Made by a program: the position numbers and the translations under genes. A stretch of DNA of 64,000 bases, from assembly GCF_900455735.1 (NCBI RefSeq), contig NZ_UAUI01000027.1, positions 124,001-188,000 on the forward strand, read 5' to 3'. This stretch comes from Rhodococcus wratislaviensis (lineage in GTDB: Bacteria > Actinomycetota > Actinomycetes > Mycobacteriales > Mycobacteriaceae). The notes below the pieces were generated by a model. That model searched no databases. It saw only the letters and a program-made list of their open reading frames with translations, and was not told the DNA's origin. Positions 8,825-17,630 of this stretch are shown here, piece after piece; position 1 is the first letter of the stretch; every line of letters begins with the position of its first letter.

Positions 8825-9598
8825 GTGATTGTTGCGCTCATCGACTCGGGTCTCGGCATGCTGCCGACGTCGGCGTGGCTGCGCAAGTTGCGACCCGAAC
8901 TGGATCTGATCCTCGCTCTGGATCCGGACGGGGCTCCGTGGGGTCCCAAGCCGGAACAGTGGGTGATCGACCGCGTTCTCGCGACCGCGCAGCGCTGCCT
9001 CGACCGCGGGGCCGAGGTGATCGTGCTGCCGTGCAACACGGCGAGCGTCACCGCGCTCGACCACGTCCGGGAGTTCGTCGGACCGGCTGTTCCGGTCGTC
9101 GGCACGGTTCCGGCGATCAAGCCGGCGGCTGCCGCATGTGAGTCGGTGGCCGTCTGGGCGACCGCGGCGACGACGGCGAGCCGGTATCAGGCCGATCTGA
9201 TCGAGAAGTTCGGGAACGGGAGTTCCGTGGTGGGTGTCGCGTGCCACGGTCTCGCCGAGGCGATCGACCGCGGCGAGCGGGACGCGGCCACCGCAGCCAT
9301 CGCCTCCGCCGTGGAGCGCACACCCGACGATGTGGGCGGGGTGGTGCTGGGATGCACCCACTATCCGTTGATGGCCGACGAGATCGCGGCGCAGCTCCCC
9401 GCCGGGGTGCGGTTGTTCGACAGCGCCGAGGCGGTGGCGACGCAGACTCTCCGCCGCATCGATGCGTTGAACCGTCCGAGCGCGGGGGAGGGCACCGTCG
9501 AGGTCTTCCTCAGCGGCAGGCCCGGACGTCTACCCGCGAGCGCCGAGGCGTTCCCCGCCGGTCAGCTGTTGTCGGCGGGGCGTTCTCAGCCGAGCTGA
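8825..9598 (+). CDS. Asp/Glu racemase family protein (MurI-like)
   Basis: A 257-residue protein with the architecture of glutamate racemase. It has an N-terminal DSG motif (7-9), a first catalytic cysteine in LPCNTAS (Cys70) and a second in GCTHYP (Cys177), the two acid/base cysteines of the family. The usual YxGDxxxxPYG segment is replaced by LDPDGAPWGPK, so it is a divergent member and may act on another amino or hydroxy acid, or be a second D-Glu source. The start is GTG. The gene is convergent with the TetR gene and their 3' ends overlap by 13 bases. Confidence 0.75.
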   Translation: MIVALIDSGLGMLPTSAWLRKLRPELDLILALDPDGAPWGPKPEQWVIDRVLATAQRCLDRGAEVIVLPCNTASVTALDHVREFVGPAVPVVGTVPAIKPAAAACESVAVWATAATTASRYQADLIEKFGNGSSVVGVACHGLAEAIDRGERDAATAAIASAVERTPDDVGGVVLGCTHYPLMADEIAAQLPAGVRLFDSAEAVATQTLRRIDALNRPSAGEGTVEVFLSGRPGRLPASAEAFPAGQLLSAGRSQPS

Positions 9599-10239
9599 AC
9601 CATCCCGGCCGCCACGACGCGTGCGACGTTGTCGAGTTCCTCGCCGTGCCGTCGCGGCAGGTCGTCGAGGTCGTGGAGGCGGTCGCTGCCCGCGACGGAG
9701 AACATCGCGGCCACCCACGCCGTCGCGCAGGCCCGGAGCGTCCCGGGTTGCACGGGGTAGGGCGAACTGGCCTGCAGGAGACGCTCGGTGATGTCGCTGA
9801 GGTAGTCGCGGAACCGGCGCAGGTGCGCACGGACGTCCGGGTGGGTCTCGGCCTCGCGCCAGATGATCACGCGCATCACCGACGAGTGGTGATCGCGCAG
9901 ATTCAGCGCGTTGTCGAGGTTGACGAGGCTGGCGGCGGGGTCACCCGGAGTCACCAGGGGGCCCACGTCGCCGAAGGGTTCGGTGGGCAGTCTCTCGGAG
10001 AGCAGCGCCAGCAGGATGTCGGTCTTGGAGGGGAAGTAGTAGAACACCAGTCCTTTCGGGACGTGCGCGGCGGAGGCGATCGATGCGGTGGACGTGGCAT
10101 CGAATCCGTGTACGGCGATGAGGGATTCGGCGGCGTCGAGAATCAGTTCCCGGGCGTCGCCGTCGATCTTCGCGCTGCGCCGCCGCCGGCCTTTCCGCGG
10201 TTGGGGGCCACCGGGCTTACCGAGATGGGGTGTTGGCAT
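9586..10239 (-). CDS. TetR family transcriptional regulator
   Basis: A 217-residue regulator. A basic N-terminal tail (RKGRRRRSA) precedes a typical TetR helix-turn-helix: LILDAAESLIAVHGFDATS, IASAAHVPKGLVFYYFPSKTDILL (about 30-75). The C-terminal ligand domain ends HGEELDNVARVVAAGMVQLG. ATG 10239 is the first start that does not run into the terminator hairpin upstream. Its target is not obvious: the neighbours are a convergent racemase-like gene and an upstream SPW membrane protein on the same strand. The ligand is unknown. Confidence 0.85.
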   Translation of the reverse strand: MPTPHLGKPGGPQPRKGRRRRSAKIDGDARELILDAAESLIAVHGFDATSTASIASAAHVPKGLVFYYFPSKTDILLALLSERLPTEPFGDVGPLVTPGDPAASLVNLDNALNLRDHHSSVMRVIIWREAETHPDVRAHLRRFRDYLSDITERLLQASSPYPVQPGTLRACATAWVAAMFSVAGSDRLHDLDDLPRRHGEELDNVARVVAAGMVQLG

Positions 10240-10259
10240 GGGCCTTTCCGGACGTGAAC

Positions 10260-10292
10260 GGCGGGGCACAGGCCGTAAGCCTGTGCCCCGCC
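10260..10292 (-). terminator. strong GC hairpin after the SPW gene
   Basis: A perfect 14-bp stem (10260-10273 with 10279-10292) encloses the loop CGTAA. It lies between the end of the SPW-repeat gene (10326) and the start of the TetR gene (10239), both on the minus strand. No U-run follows in either direction, so termination efficiency is uncertain. Confidence 0.65.
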
Positions 10293-10325
10293 CCAATCGA
10301 TGTTCTCGGTGCTGTGGTTGACGGA

Positions 10326-10691
10326 TCAGTGATGTGTCGCCAGCCCTCCGTGTCCGTGCATCCGGGAACTCATCATCGGCAACCCGGTGACAGCCACGAC
10401 GACTGCCAGGACACCGACGACCCATGCGGTCCACGACGCGCCCGTGAATGCGTCGAAGTTCATCACCCACGGGGAGAGGAACAACAGCACTCCGAAGACG
10501 GCCATCGCGTACTCGGCCACAGTCATCTCCGGGCGGCTCATATGGACGAGACCGGAGAGGGCCACGAGTACACCGAGCACGATGAGTGACCACATCGCGG
10601 CGTTGTTGGTGTCGAGCCACAACGGCGAGAGCGCCGCGAAGGCTCCGATCACGATCGCCACCACATCTTGCATACGACTCCACGATCTCAT
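10326..10691 (-). CDS. SPW-repeat membrane protein
   Basis: A 121-residue integral membrane protein of four helices arranged as two similar halves. Each half carries the hallmark Ser-Pro-Trp motif or its variant (LSPLWLDTNNAAMW, LSPWVMNFDAFTGASW), which defines the SPW repeat family. It ends in a His-rich tail (MHGHGGLATHH). The family has no assigned function. ATG 10691 is chosen over an upstream in-frame ATG because GAGGAGG sits six bases before it. A strong hairpin follows the stop codon. Confidence 0.8.
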   Translation of the reverse strand: MRSWSRMQDVVAIVIGAFAALSPLWLDTNNAAMWSLIVLGVLVALSGLVHMSRPEMTVAEYAMAVFGVLLFLSPWVMNFDAFTGASWTAWVVGVLAVVVAVTGLPMMSSRMHGHGGLATHH

Positions 10692-10863
10692 GTCCAGCCT
10701 CCTCGAAATGGATTGTGTCCACCTCGAGTACACGCCTGATTGACCGACCGATCAATACCTGGCTCGTTGCAGTCGGATAACGCGAACTGCAGGTCAGCGC
10801 ATGTTTTGTGACCTTTGTTCTCGCGGTCGGGCGACTGTCGGTGTCCTGTGGGACAGTGTCTTC

Positions 10864-11592
10864 GTGACGTCCACCGCAGACGACGTGAAGCGCGCACTCG
10901 GCCAGTTGTCGAAGAAGACCGACGCCATCAATCTGGCACGGTTCTTCAAGACCGGTCCGGGGGAGTACGGGGAGGGCGACGTCTTCATCGGCGTGCGGGT
11001 TCCCGCGACGCGCAGCGTGGTTCGTGCTCACGCCGATCTGGACCTTCCGGAAGTGACGGTGCTGCTCGACAGTCCGGTGCACGAGCATCGACTGGCAGGG
11101 CTGCTGGTACTCGCGACGCAGTTCGACCGGGCGGCGAAGGCAGGCGACGACGCCCTGCGTGAGAAGATCGCGTCTTTCTACCTCGACCTGGTGATGCGGG
11201 GACGGGTGAACAACTGGGATCTGGTGGATTCGTCCGCCGACCGGATCCTGGGCGCGTGGCTGTACGACCGGCCGCGCGACCCGGTGTTCGCGCTGGCCGC
11301 GGACGACGACCTCTGGCGGCGCCGCGTCGCGCTGCTCAGTACGTTCGGTTTCATCCGCCGGGGCGACGCCTCCACGACGCTCGAGGTCGCGGAGTCCGTC
11401 CTCGGTGATCGCCGCGACCTCACGCAGAAGGCGACGGGATGGATGTTGCGCGAGGTCGGCAAGCGCGTCGATCGCGACCTGCTCACCGGTTTCCTCGACC
11501 GGCACGCCGCGGCGATGGGCCGCACCGCCCTGACGTACGCGTGCGAGCATCTGACCGCCGAGGAGCGCGCGGGCTACCGCGCGATGCGGTGA
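10864..11592 (+). CDS. DNA alkylation repair protein (AlkD-like HEAT repeat)
   Basis: A 242-residue protein whose helical repeats match the AlkD family of DNA glycosylases, which remove positively charged alkylated bases and contact DNA through HEAT-like repeats. Recognisable stretches are DVFIGVRVPATRSVVRAHAD, EHRLAGLLVLATQF, VNNWDLVDSSADRILGAWL and RRRVALLSTFGFIRRGD followed by KATGWMLREVGKR. The tryptophan-aspartate (NNWDLVD) segment corresponds to the active-site region of AlkD. GTG 10864 is used; an in-frame ATG at 10801 would add 21 residues without family support. It is monocistronic next to a CHAP-domain gene. Confidence 0.8.
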   Translation: MTSTADDVKRALGQLSKKTDAINLARFFKTGPGEYGEGDVFIGVRVPATRSVVRAHADLDLPEVTVLLDSPVHEHRLAGLLVLATQFDRAAKAGDDALREKIASFYLDLVMRGRVNNWDLVDSSADRILGAWLYDRPRDPVFALAADDDLWRRRVALLSTFGFIRRGDASTTLEVAESVLGDRRDLTQKATGWMLREVGKRVDRDLLTGFLDRHAAAMGRTALTYACEHLTAEERAGYRAMR

Positions 11593-11617
11593 CCGGATAC
11601 CCGCTACATTCGGTGGC

Positions 11618-12214
11618 ATGACTGCTACCGCGCCCACTCGGCGCCGCCGACGTGCCGGGCTGATCCTCGGCACCGTCGTCGCCGTGATGGCCGTCGTGGC
11701 GGGTGGTGTGTTGTGGCTGGCGCCGGACCGCTACCTGCCGTGGGACACCGCAGAGTTCCCTGCCGTCGACACGTCCGCGTTGTCGCCGCAGCAGGCACGG
11801 ATCGTCGGGCTGCTCGAGGCCGAGCACGGCGGGCAGCGGCCGGGCACGTTCTACGCCGAAGGGGTCGAGGAGCCCTGGTGCGCGGACTTCGTCAGCTGGA
11901 TCATGCGGGAAGCAGGCCGGCCGCTGTCGAATCCGAATTCCGGGCACTGGCGGATCCCCGGGGTCTACACGTTGCAGGAGTACTACGAGTCGCAGGCGCG
12001 CTTCGAGGAGGTCGGTGGCGGATACCGCCCGAACGTCGGGGACGTCGTGCTCTACGACAACAGCAGCTGGGTCGGCCAGCACACCAACATCGTCGTCGCC
12101 GTCGACGGGGACACCGCTACGACGGTCGGCGGCAACGAGTTCGGCCGTATCCGCGTGCACACCGTGGACTGGTCGAGCGACTCCGCCGTCGTCGGCTTCG
12201 GCCGGCTCGGGTGA
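11618..12214 (+). CDS. membrane-anchored CHAP-domain amidase/peptidase
   Basis: A 198-residue protein. A basic N-terminus (RRRRRAGL) is followed by one membrane helix (ILGTVVAVMAVVAGGVLWLA), so the rest is outside the membrane. The CHAP domain has the catalytic cysteine in EEPWCADFVSWIMREAG and the histidine in WVGQHTNIVVAVDGD, with GGNEFG near the third active-site position. CHAP enzymes cut peptidoglycan cross-bridges or stem peptides, so a role in cell-wall turnover is likely. It is convergent with kshB, with six bases between their stop codons. Confidence 0.8.
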   Translation: MTATAPTRRRRRAGLILGTVVAVMAVVAGGVLWLAPDRYLPWDTAEFPAVDTSALSPQQARIVGLLEAEHGGQRPGTFYAEGVEEPWCADFVSWIMREAGRPLSNPNSGHWRIPGVYTLQEYYESQARFEEVGGGYRPNVGDVVLYDNSSWVGQHTNIVVAVDGDTATTVGGNEFGRIRVHTVDWSSDSAVVGFGRLG

Positions 12215-12220
12215 GGGGCG

Positions 12221-13276
12221 TCAGAATTCGATCTTGAGGTGATCGGTGACCGGCCGGGCCTGGCAGCCCAGAATGTAGCCGCTCTCGATGTCCTCGGGGT
12301 CGAGGATTTCGCTGTTCTCCATCTCGACCTTGCCCTCGAGTACGGTGCACGCACAGGACCCGCACTCGCCCTCCTGGCAGGAGTACGGCACGTCGATTCC
12401 CTTGGCCAGCATGATGTCGACGAGGGTCTGCTTGCGGGGCCAACTCAGGTTGTGGATCTCGCCGTCGAGTTCCACCTCCACGGTGGCGGCGTCGGCGGCC
12501 TCGTCCTCGGTGACCTCCACGACGTCGGCGTCACGGAACGGGTCGCCGGCCAGCGAGTTGAACACTTCGGCGTGCACCTGGGTGCGCGGCATCCCGGCGT
12601 CCGCGAGGGCCTTGTGGATCGTGTCCATGAACGGCGCCGGTCCGCACATGAATGCTTCGTGCCCGAGGTAGGGCGCGACGGCGGAGGCGAGCTGATCGAC
12701 GCCGGGCAGTCCCTGGACCGTCTCCAGCCAGTGAATGGACACGAGCCGTGAGGGGTACCGGCCGGCGAGCGTGCGGAGTTCCTCCGCGAAGATGACCGAC
12801 TTCTCGTCGCGGTTGGCGTAGAAGAGCACGACCTTCCCGGACCCCTCGGTGAGGGCGGACTTGAGGATCGAGATCACCGGAGTGATGCCACTGCCTGCCG
12901 CGAACAACAGGAAATCGTGGTCCAGTGACTTGGGGGTGAAGACTCCCGACGGGGGGAGGACTTCGAGGGTGTCGCCGACGGCGACGTTGTCGCAGAGCCA
13001 GTTGGACCCGTAACCCTCCGCCGTCCGCTTGACGGTCACCTTGGGGGCGTCGTCGGTGAACGGCGAGCTGGCCAGCGAGTAGCACCGGGCGACCGATCCC
13101 GTGCGGTCGCTGGGGATGCGCAGGGTGAGGAACTGGCCCGGCTTGTAGGCGAACTTGTCGGCGAGGTCTGCCGGCACGTCGAAGACCAGTGACAGGGAGT
13201 CGGGGGTTTCCTCGACCACGCCCGACACGGTGAGCACCACCGATCGTGAGCTGTGCGGCACCTCGACAGTCGTCAT
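12221..13276 (-). CDS. kshB: 3-ketosteroid 9-alpha-hydroxylase, reductase component
   Basis: A 351-residue electron-transfer protein passing electrons from NADH via FAD and a plant-type [2Fe-2S] cluster to the Rieske oxygenase KshA, which hydroxylates C9 of 3-ketosteroids and opens ring B. Domains in order are the FAD-binding barrel (RCYSLASSP), the NAD domain (GSGITPVISILKS, FMCGPAPFMD) and the C-terminal ferredoxin domain (CQEGECGSCACTVLEG ... GCQARP). The sequence closely matches my recollection of rhodococcal KshB along its length. A KstR box upstream supports the assignment. No kshA lies in the window. The start has AAGGA 11 bases upstream. Confidence 0.85.
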   Translation of the reverse strand: MTTVEVPHSSRSVVLTVSGVVEETPDSLSLVFDVPADLADKFAYKPGQFLTLRIPSDRTGSVARCYSLASSPFTDDAPKVTVKRTAEGYGSNWLCDNVAVGDTLEVLPPSGVFTPKSLDHDFLLFAAGSGITPVISILKSALTEGSGKVVLFYANRDEKSVIFAEELRTLAGRYPSRLVSIHWLETVQGLPGVDQLASAVAPYLGHEAFMCGPAPFMDTIHKALADAGMPRTQVHAEVFNSLAGDPFRDADVVEVTEDEAADAATVEVELDGEIHNLSWPRKQTLVDIMLAKGIDVPYSCQEGECGSCACTVLEGKVEMENSEILDPEDIESGYILGCQARPVTDHLKIEF

Positions 13277-13336
13277 CGTGTGTGCAGTCCTTCCGTACTT
13301 CGCAGCGCCGGAACGCTCGCTTGCCTGCTCCAAATA

Positions 13337-13350
13337 TAGAACAGGTTCTA
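13337..13350. promoter_or_regulatory. KstR operator upstream of kshB
   Basis: TAGAACAGGTTCTA is an inverted repeat that fits the KstR consensus TNNAACNNGTTNNA at all fixed bases. KstR is the TetR repressor of cholesterol catabolism in mycobacteria and rhodococci, released by an early CoA-thioester metabolite. The site lies 61 bases upstream of the kshB start codon, where it can cover the promoter. Confidence 0.8.
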
Positions 13351-13598
13351 GTTTTTGCCTAGCGGGTGGGCTCCGCGTGAAGTGGACAGCCTATCGAGTG
13401 CCGCCCCCTCCGGCTCGGCCCGGCCGCACCTGCCCGTTCGGGCAGTTTGTGCGCCGCGGTCGGACGGTTCGGCCCCGCAGGCCTGTATCCGGGGTCCGAA
13501 CTAGGTCACAGTGGGTTCCAGGTGAGACGCCGATCACATCACTTGCGTCCCCTTCCACAACGCTTCAGATCCGACATCGACTAATCGAGGAGACGGCC
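13351..13598. other. promoter and leader region of mdo
   Basis: No gene is seen here. The first 150 bases are GC-rich and featureless. CTAGGTCA at 13501-13508 also occurs at 17701-17708 before the second alcohol dehydrogenase, so it may be a shared regulatory element. GAGGAG seven bases before ATG 13599 is the ribosome site of mdo. The direction of mdo diverges from kshB. Confidence 0.45.
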
Positions 13599-14870
13599 AT
13601 GGCCATCGAGCTCAACCAGATCTGGGACTTCCCCATCAAGGAATTCCACCCGTTCCCGCGGGCGCTGATGGGAGTGGGCGCCCACGACATCATCGGCGTC
13701 GAGGCGAAGAACCTCGGATTCAAGAGGACCCTGCTCATGACCACGGGCCTGCGCGGCTCGGGCATCATCGAGGAACTGGTCGGCAAGATCGAGTACCAGG
13801 GCGTCGAGGTCGTGCTCTTCGACAAGGTCGAGTCCAACCCCAAGGACTACAACGTCATGGAGGCAGCCGCGCTCTACCAGAAGGAGAAGTGCGACTCGAT
13901 CATCTCCGTCGGCGGCGGCTCGAGTCACGACGCCGCCAAGGGCGCCCGTGTGGTGGTCGCGCACGACGGCCGCAACATCAACGAGTTCGAGGGATTCGCG
14001 AAGTCCACCAACAAGGAGAACCCGCCGCATATCGCCGTATCCACCACGGCCGGTACGGGTTCGGAGACGTCGTGGGCGTATGTCATCACCGATACGTCGG
14101 ACATGAACAACCCGCACAAGTGGGTGGGATTCGACGAGGCGACCATCGTGACCCTCGCGATCGACGACCCGCTGCTGTATTACACCTGCCCCCAGCACTT
14201 CACGGCGTACTGCGGATTCGACGTCCTCGCGCACGGCAGTGAGCCGTACGTGTCGCGTCTCGACTTCGCGCCGTCGCTCGGCAATGCGATCTACTCGGTG
14301 GAACTGGTCGCGAAGAACCTGCGGGAGGCCGTGTTCGAGCCGCGCAACCTGAAGGCCCGCGAGGGAATGATGAACGCGCAGTACATCGCCGGCCAGGCAT
14401 TCAACTCCGGCGGCCTCGGCATCGTGCACTCCATCTCGCACGCCGTCAGCGCGTTCTTCGACAGCCACCACGGGCTCAACAACGCCATCGCCCTGCCCCG
14501 TGTCTGGGAATACAACCTGCCGTCACGGTACGAGCGCTACGCCCAGTTGGCGGGCGCCCTGGGGGTCGACACCCGAAACCTCACCACGGTGCAGGCCGCG
14601 GACGCGGCGGTCGAGGCGGCCATCCGCCTGGCGAAGGACGTCGGCATTCCGGACAACTTCGGTCAGGTGCGCACCGACTCGTACGACAAGAACCAGATGA
14701 ACACCAAGAAGTACGAGGGTCGCGGTGACACCATCCGGGGCGACGAGAAGACCGTGCGGGCCATCTCCGAGCACATCCAGGGCGACTGGTGCACGCCGGG
14801 CAATCCGCGCGAGGTGACGGTCGAGTCGATGATCCCCGTGGTCGATCACGCGATCAACAACGCGTACTGA
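13599..14870 (+). CDS. mdo: NDMA-dependent methanol dehydrogenase (nicotinoprotein, mycofactocin user)
   Basis: A 423-residue iron-type alcohol dehydrogenase. It matches the actinobacterial methanol:N,N-dimethyl-4-nitrosoaniline oxidoreductase family (Mdo/Mno; ThcE in Rhodococcus), which oxidises primary alcohols with a tightly bound NAD(H). The in vivo electron acceptor of that family is linked to mycofactocin. The dinucleotide motif is SVGGGSSHDAAKGARVV (about 106-122). Metal ligand segments are CGFDVLAHGSEPYVSRLD and GIVHSISHAVSAFFDSHHGLNNA. It is followed by a MoxR ATPase and a VWA protein, and by a two-component system that probably controls it. The mycofactocin biosynthesis genes lie 15 kb downstream. 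Confidence 0.9.
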   Translation: MAIELNQIWDFPIKEFHPFPRALMGVGAHDIIGVEAKNLGFKRTLLMTTGLRGSGIIEELVGKIEYQGVEVVLFDKVESNPKDYNVMEAAALYQKEKCDSIISVGGGSSHDAAKGARVVVAHDGRNINEFEGFAKSTNKENPPHIAVSTTAGTGSETSWAYVITDTSDMNNPHKWVGFDEATIVTLAIDDPLLYYTCPQHFTAYCGFDVLAHGSEPYVSRLDFAPSLGNAIYSVELVAKNLREAVFEPRNLKAREGMMNAQYIAGQAFNSGGLGIVHSISHAVSAFFDSHHGLNNAIALPRVWEYNLPSRYERYAQLAGALGVDTRNLTTVQAADAAVEAAIRLAKDVGIPDNFGQVRTDSYDKNQMNTKKYEGRGDTIRGDEKTVRAISEHIQGDWCTPGNPREVTVESMIPVVDHAINNAY

Positions 14871-14976
14871 CCGATCACAGAAACTCGCGTCCGGGGCGGG
14901 AGCCTCACCCCAGCCCGGCCCCGCCCCGGATGCGTTCCCACCACCACACCGCTGACGAAGGACGGACGCCCCGATC

Positions 14977-16083
14977 ATGACTGCACCGCACACAGCCCCG
15001 GAACCGGAGGACATCCGCTTCGCCGACGGCGCGGAACTGAAGGAGGCGTTGCGCGAGGTCGACTACATCGCCGACGACGAGTTCGCGGTCGTCGTCCACC
15101 TGGCGACCGCGCTCGAACGCCCGCTGCTGCTGGAGGGGCCTGCCGGCGTCGGCAAGACGGAGCTGGCGAAGTCGCTGGCCGAGGCGTCGGGGCGAAAGCT
15201 CGTCCGGCTGCAGTGCTACGAAGGTCTCGACGACAACCGGGCCCTGTACGAGTGGGACTACGCGAAACAGCTTCTGCACGTGCAGATGTTGCGTGACCGC
15301 ATCGGTGAGAAGATGGCCGCGTTCGACGACGTCGCCGAGGCGTCGCAGTTCCTGGCCGCTCAGGATTTCGGGTTGTATTCGGAGAAGTTCCTGTCGGTCC
15401 GTCCGCTGCTCGAGGCGATCCTGTCGCCGGAACCGGTGGTGCTGCTCGTCGACGAGGTGGACCGCACCGAGGAGTCGATGGAGGCGTTGCTCCTCGAAGT
15501 TCTCGCGGAGGGGCAGGTCACCATTCCCGAAGTGGGGACGTTCGTCGCGCGGTCGGCGCCGTGGGTGATCCTGACGTCCAACGACACTCGCGAACTGTCA
15601 CCCGCTCTCAAGCGTCGTTGCCTGCACTACCACCTCGGCTACCCGACGCCGCAGCGTGAGCGGGACATCGTGACGGCCAAGGCCCCCGAGGTCGAGGACG
15701 CCGTCGCGGCGGAGGTGGTGGATCTGGCTCGCACGTTGCGGCAGTTGCCGCTCCGCAAGAGTCCGTCCATCGCGGAGGTCATCGACGCGGCGCGGGCGGC
15801 GGTGGTCCTGAAGTCGACGGGGGTGGCCGTGAGTTCGCAGGCCGCGGTCCGAGACATCCTGCTCACCGCCCTGCTCAAGTACACCAGCGACGTCGAACTG
15901 GTCCGCACCCGGCTGTCCGGCGATCAGCCTTTCCCGGCGGAGGTCGAGGAGACCGCTCCGGCCGGGCCGGTGGAGCGGGTGACGGTCGCATCGCGGCCGG
16001 CCAACACCACCACAGCAGTATTCCGCGGGCGCGGTGGCCGCGACCGTGGCGGCATCGGTGCGGGCCGGCAGGGCAGGCGCTGA
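14977..16083 (+). CDS. MoxR-family AAA+ ATPase
   Basis: A 368-residue ATPase. Walker A is GPAGVGKTE (about 54-62), Walker B is VVLLVDEVDRTEE, sensor 1 is WVILTSND and an arginine finger region is SPALKRRCLHYHL. The CYEGLDDNRALYEWDYAKQLL insert is typical of the MoxR/CoxD subgroup. These ATPases work with VWA proteins as chaperones that insert metals or mature enzymes. Here the partner VWA gene begins two bases after the stop, and the likely client is the methanol dehydrogenase upstream or the second dehydrogenase downstream. The Gly/Arg-rich C-terminus (FRGRGGRDRGGIGAGRQGRR) is basic and probably disordered. Confidence 0.88.
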   Translation: MTAPHTAPEPEDIRFADGAELKEALREVDYIADDEFAVVVHLATALERPLLLEGPAGVGKTELAKSLAEASGRKLVRLQCYEGLDDNRALYEWDYAKQLLHVQMLRDRIGEKMAAFDDVAEASQFLAAQDFGLYSEKFLSVRPLLEAILSPEPVVLLVDEVDRTEESMEALLLEVLAEGQVTIPEVGTFVARSAPWVILTSNDTRELSPALKRRCLHYHLGYPTPQRERDIVTAKAPEVEDAVAAEVVDLARTLRQLPLRKSPSIAEVIDAARAAVVLKSTGVAVSSQAAVRDILLTALLKYTSDVELVRTRLSGDQPFPAEVEETAPAGPVERVTVASRPANTTTAVFRGRGGRDRGGIGAGRQGRR

Positions 16084-16085
16084 CG

Positions 16086-17621
16086 ATGCTCCGCCCGCAG
16101 CCCGACCCGTCCCCGTCCCTTCCCGCGCAACTCCTCGACGTTCTCGCGGCGTCCTTCGGAAAGGTGTTGCGCCGCTACGGCGTCGCCGCGTCGCCCGCCG
16201 AGGTCATCGAGGTTCGCCGGGTGTTCGGCTTGGTCGGCGGCCGGGACCTGCCCACACTGAGGGCGTCGTTGCGCGCGGTGTGCGCGAAGTACACGTACGA
16301 GCAGGCTGGATTCGACCGCGCCTTCGACGTGTTCTTCGCATCGGTCAGCGACGCGGCACCGGACGCGCGTCCCCCGTCCCGGACCGAGTTCGCGGAGGGC
16401 CTGCCCTCCGCGCTGGAGGTGGCGGACAACGCGGAGACCGCCCGGTACGCGGAATACAACGAGCGCGCCGCCGAGGTGGGCGACCACTTCGACACCCCCG
16501 AGGCGCAGAAGGGTTTCAACCCCCACAAGGACGACGACGATGTCAGCATGACGTCGAGCGACGCGGATCTGTCCGTCGATTCGGAAGCCGAATCCGGACG
16601 ACGCGGCGTCACGTACACGGTGGAGGTCGAGCGGGCGGCGAGCACCGCCGTCGGTGACCTGGCGTCGTCGACGAGCGGTGCCGTCGTCGGATCGTTGTCC
16701 TGGGATGATCCGGAGTCGATTCTCGCGTGGCTCGACGCCTACGACCCGAGCAAGGTCTACGCCGATTCCGATGGGGTCGAGCCTCTCACCGCGGCCCAGT
16801 TGAACCGGCTGGCGGAGGCGGTGGAGGCCTTCGTCGGCGCGCTGGCGGACGCCCGGGACCTGAGCGCCGGACCTGCGAAAGGACCGGAGACTGCGAGCGG
16901 CACGGTGGCGGCCACGACCCGCGCCGAAGTGAATCAGGCGTGCTACGAGGTGCTTCGGCGGATGCGCGGGCCGTCGCGTCCCCGCCCGCGCGAACTGGCG
17001 CGGGGCCGGCTCGACATGCGCCGGACCGTGCGCGCGAGCCTGCGGACCGACGGCATACCCTTCCACCTCATGGTGAAGGCGCCCCGCCCGGACCGGGTGC
17101 GGGTGCTGATCCTCGCGGACGTGTCGCTGTCGGTACGACCCGTCACCGCCTTCACCCTCCGGCTGGCACAGGCCATGCACCGCCGGGCGAGCCGCTGCCA
17201 GGTCCTGGCGTTCGTCGACCGGCCCGTCGACGTCACGGACACCCTCCTCGCCGGGACCGACGACGACGCGCTCGCATCGGTGCTCGCCGACCCGCGCATC
17301 GATCTGGAGGCGAGCAGCGACTACGGCAAGGTTTTCTCCGAGGTGCTGACCGAGTTCGGCACCGACGTGAACTCCCGCACCTCGGTGGTGGTCGTCGGCG
17401 ACGGGCGGTGCAACGGCCTGCCCCCGGGTGTGGACGAGTTCGCCGAACTGCGTCGCAAGGTACACCGGCTGGCCTGGATCACCCCGGAACCCGAGCGGTA
17501 CTGGAATCAGGCGTCGTGCGCGATGCCGGAGTACGCAGAGATCTGCGACCGTGTCGTCGTCGCGCGAGATGCCGCCCAGCTGATGTCCCGCGCCGCCGAA
17601 CTGGGGCACGCGCTGCGGTGA
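16086..17621 (+). CDS. VWA-domain protein (CoxE-like partner of MoxR)
   Basis: A 511-residue protein. A helical N-terminal region (about 1-130) and an acidic low-complexity middle (KDDDDVSMTSSDADLSVDS and on) lead to a C-terminal VWA domain. The VWA domain begins near FHLMVKAPRPDRVRVLILAD and has an intact MIDAS motif DVSLS, followed by VVGDGRCNG. It resembles CoxE-type proteins that act with MoxR ATPases in metalloenzyme maturation. It is translated directly after the ATPase gene (two-base gap). A dehydrogenase chaperone role is inferred from position. A palindrome follows ten bases after the stop. Confidence 0.82.
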   Translation: MLRPQPDPSPSLPAQLLDVLAASFGKVLRRYGVAASPAEVIEVRRVFGLVGGRDLPTLRASLRAVCAKYTYEQAGFDRAFDVFFASVSDAAPDARPPSRTEFAEGLPSALEVADNAETARYAEYNERAAEVGDHFDTPEAQKGFNPHKDDDDVSMTSSDADLSVDSEAESGRRGVTYTVEVERAASTAVGDLASSTSGAVVGSLSWDDPESILAWLDAYDPSKVYADSDGVEPLTAAQLNRLAEAVEAFVGALADARDLSAGPAKGPETASGTVAATTRAEVNQACYEVLRRMRGPSRPRPRELARGRLDMRRTVRASLRTDGIPFHLMVKAPRPDRVRVLILADVSLSVRPVTAFTLRLAQAMHRRASRCQVLAFVDRPVDVTDTLLAGTDDDALASVLADPRIDLEASSDYGKVFSEVLTEFGTDVNSRTSVVVVGDGRCNGLPPGVDEFAELRRKVHRLAWITPEPERYWNQASCAMPEYAEICDRVVVARDAAQLMSRAAELGHALR

Positions 17622-17630
17622 GATCCGTCC

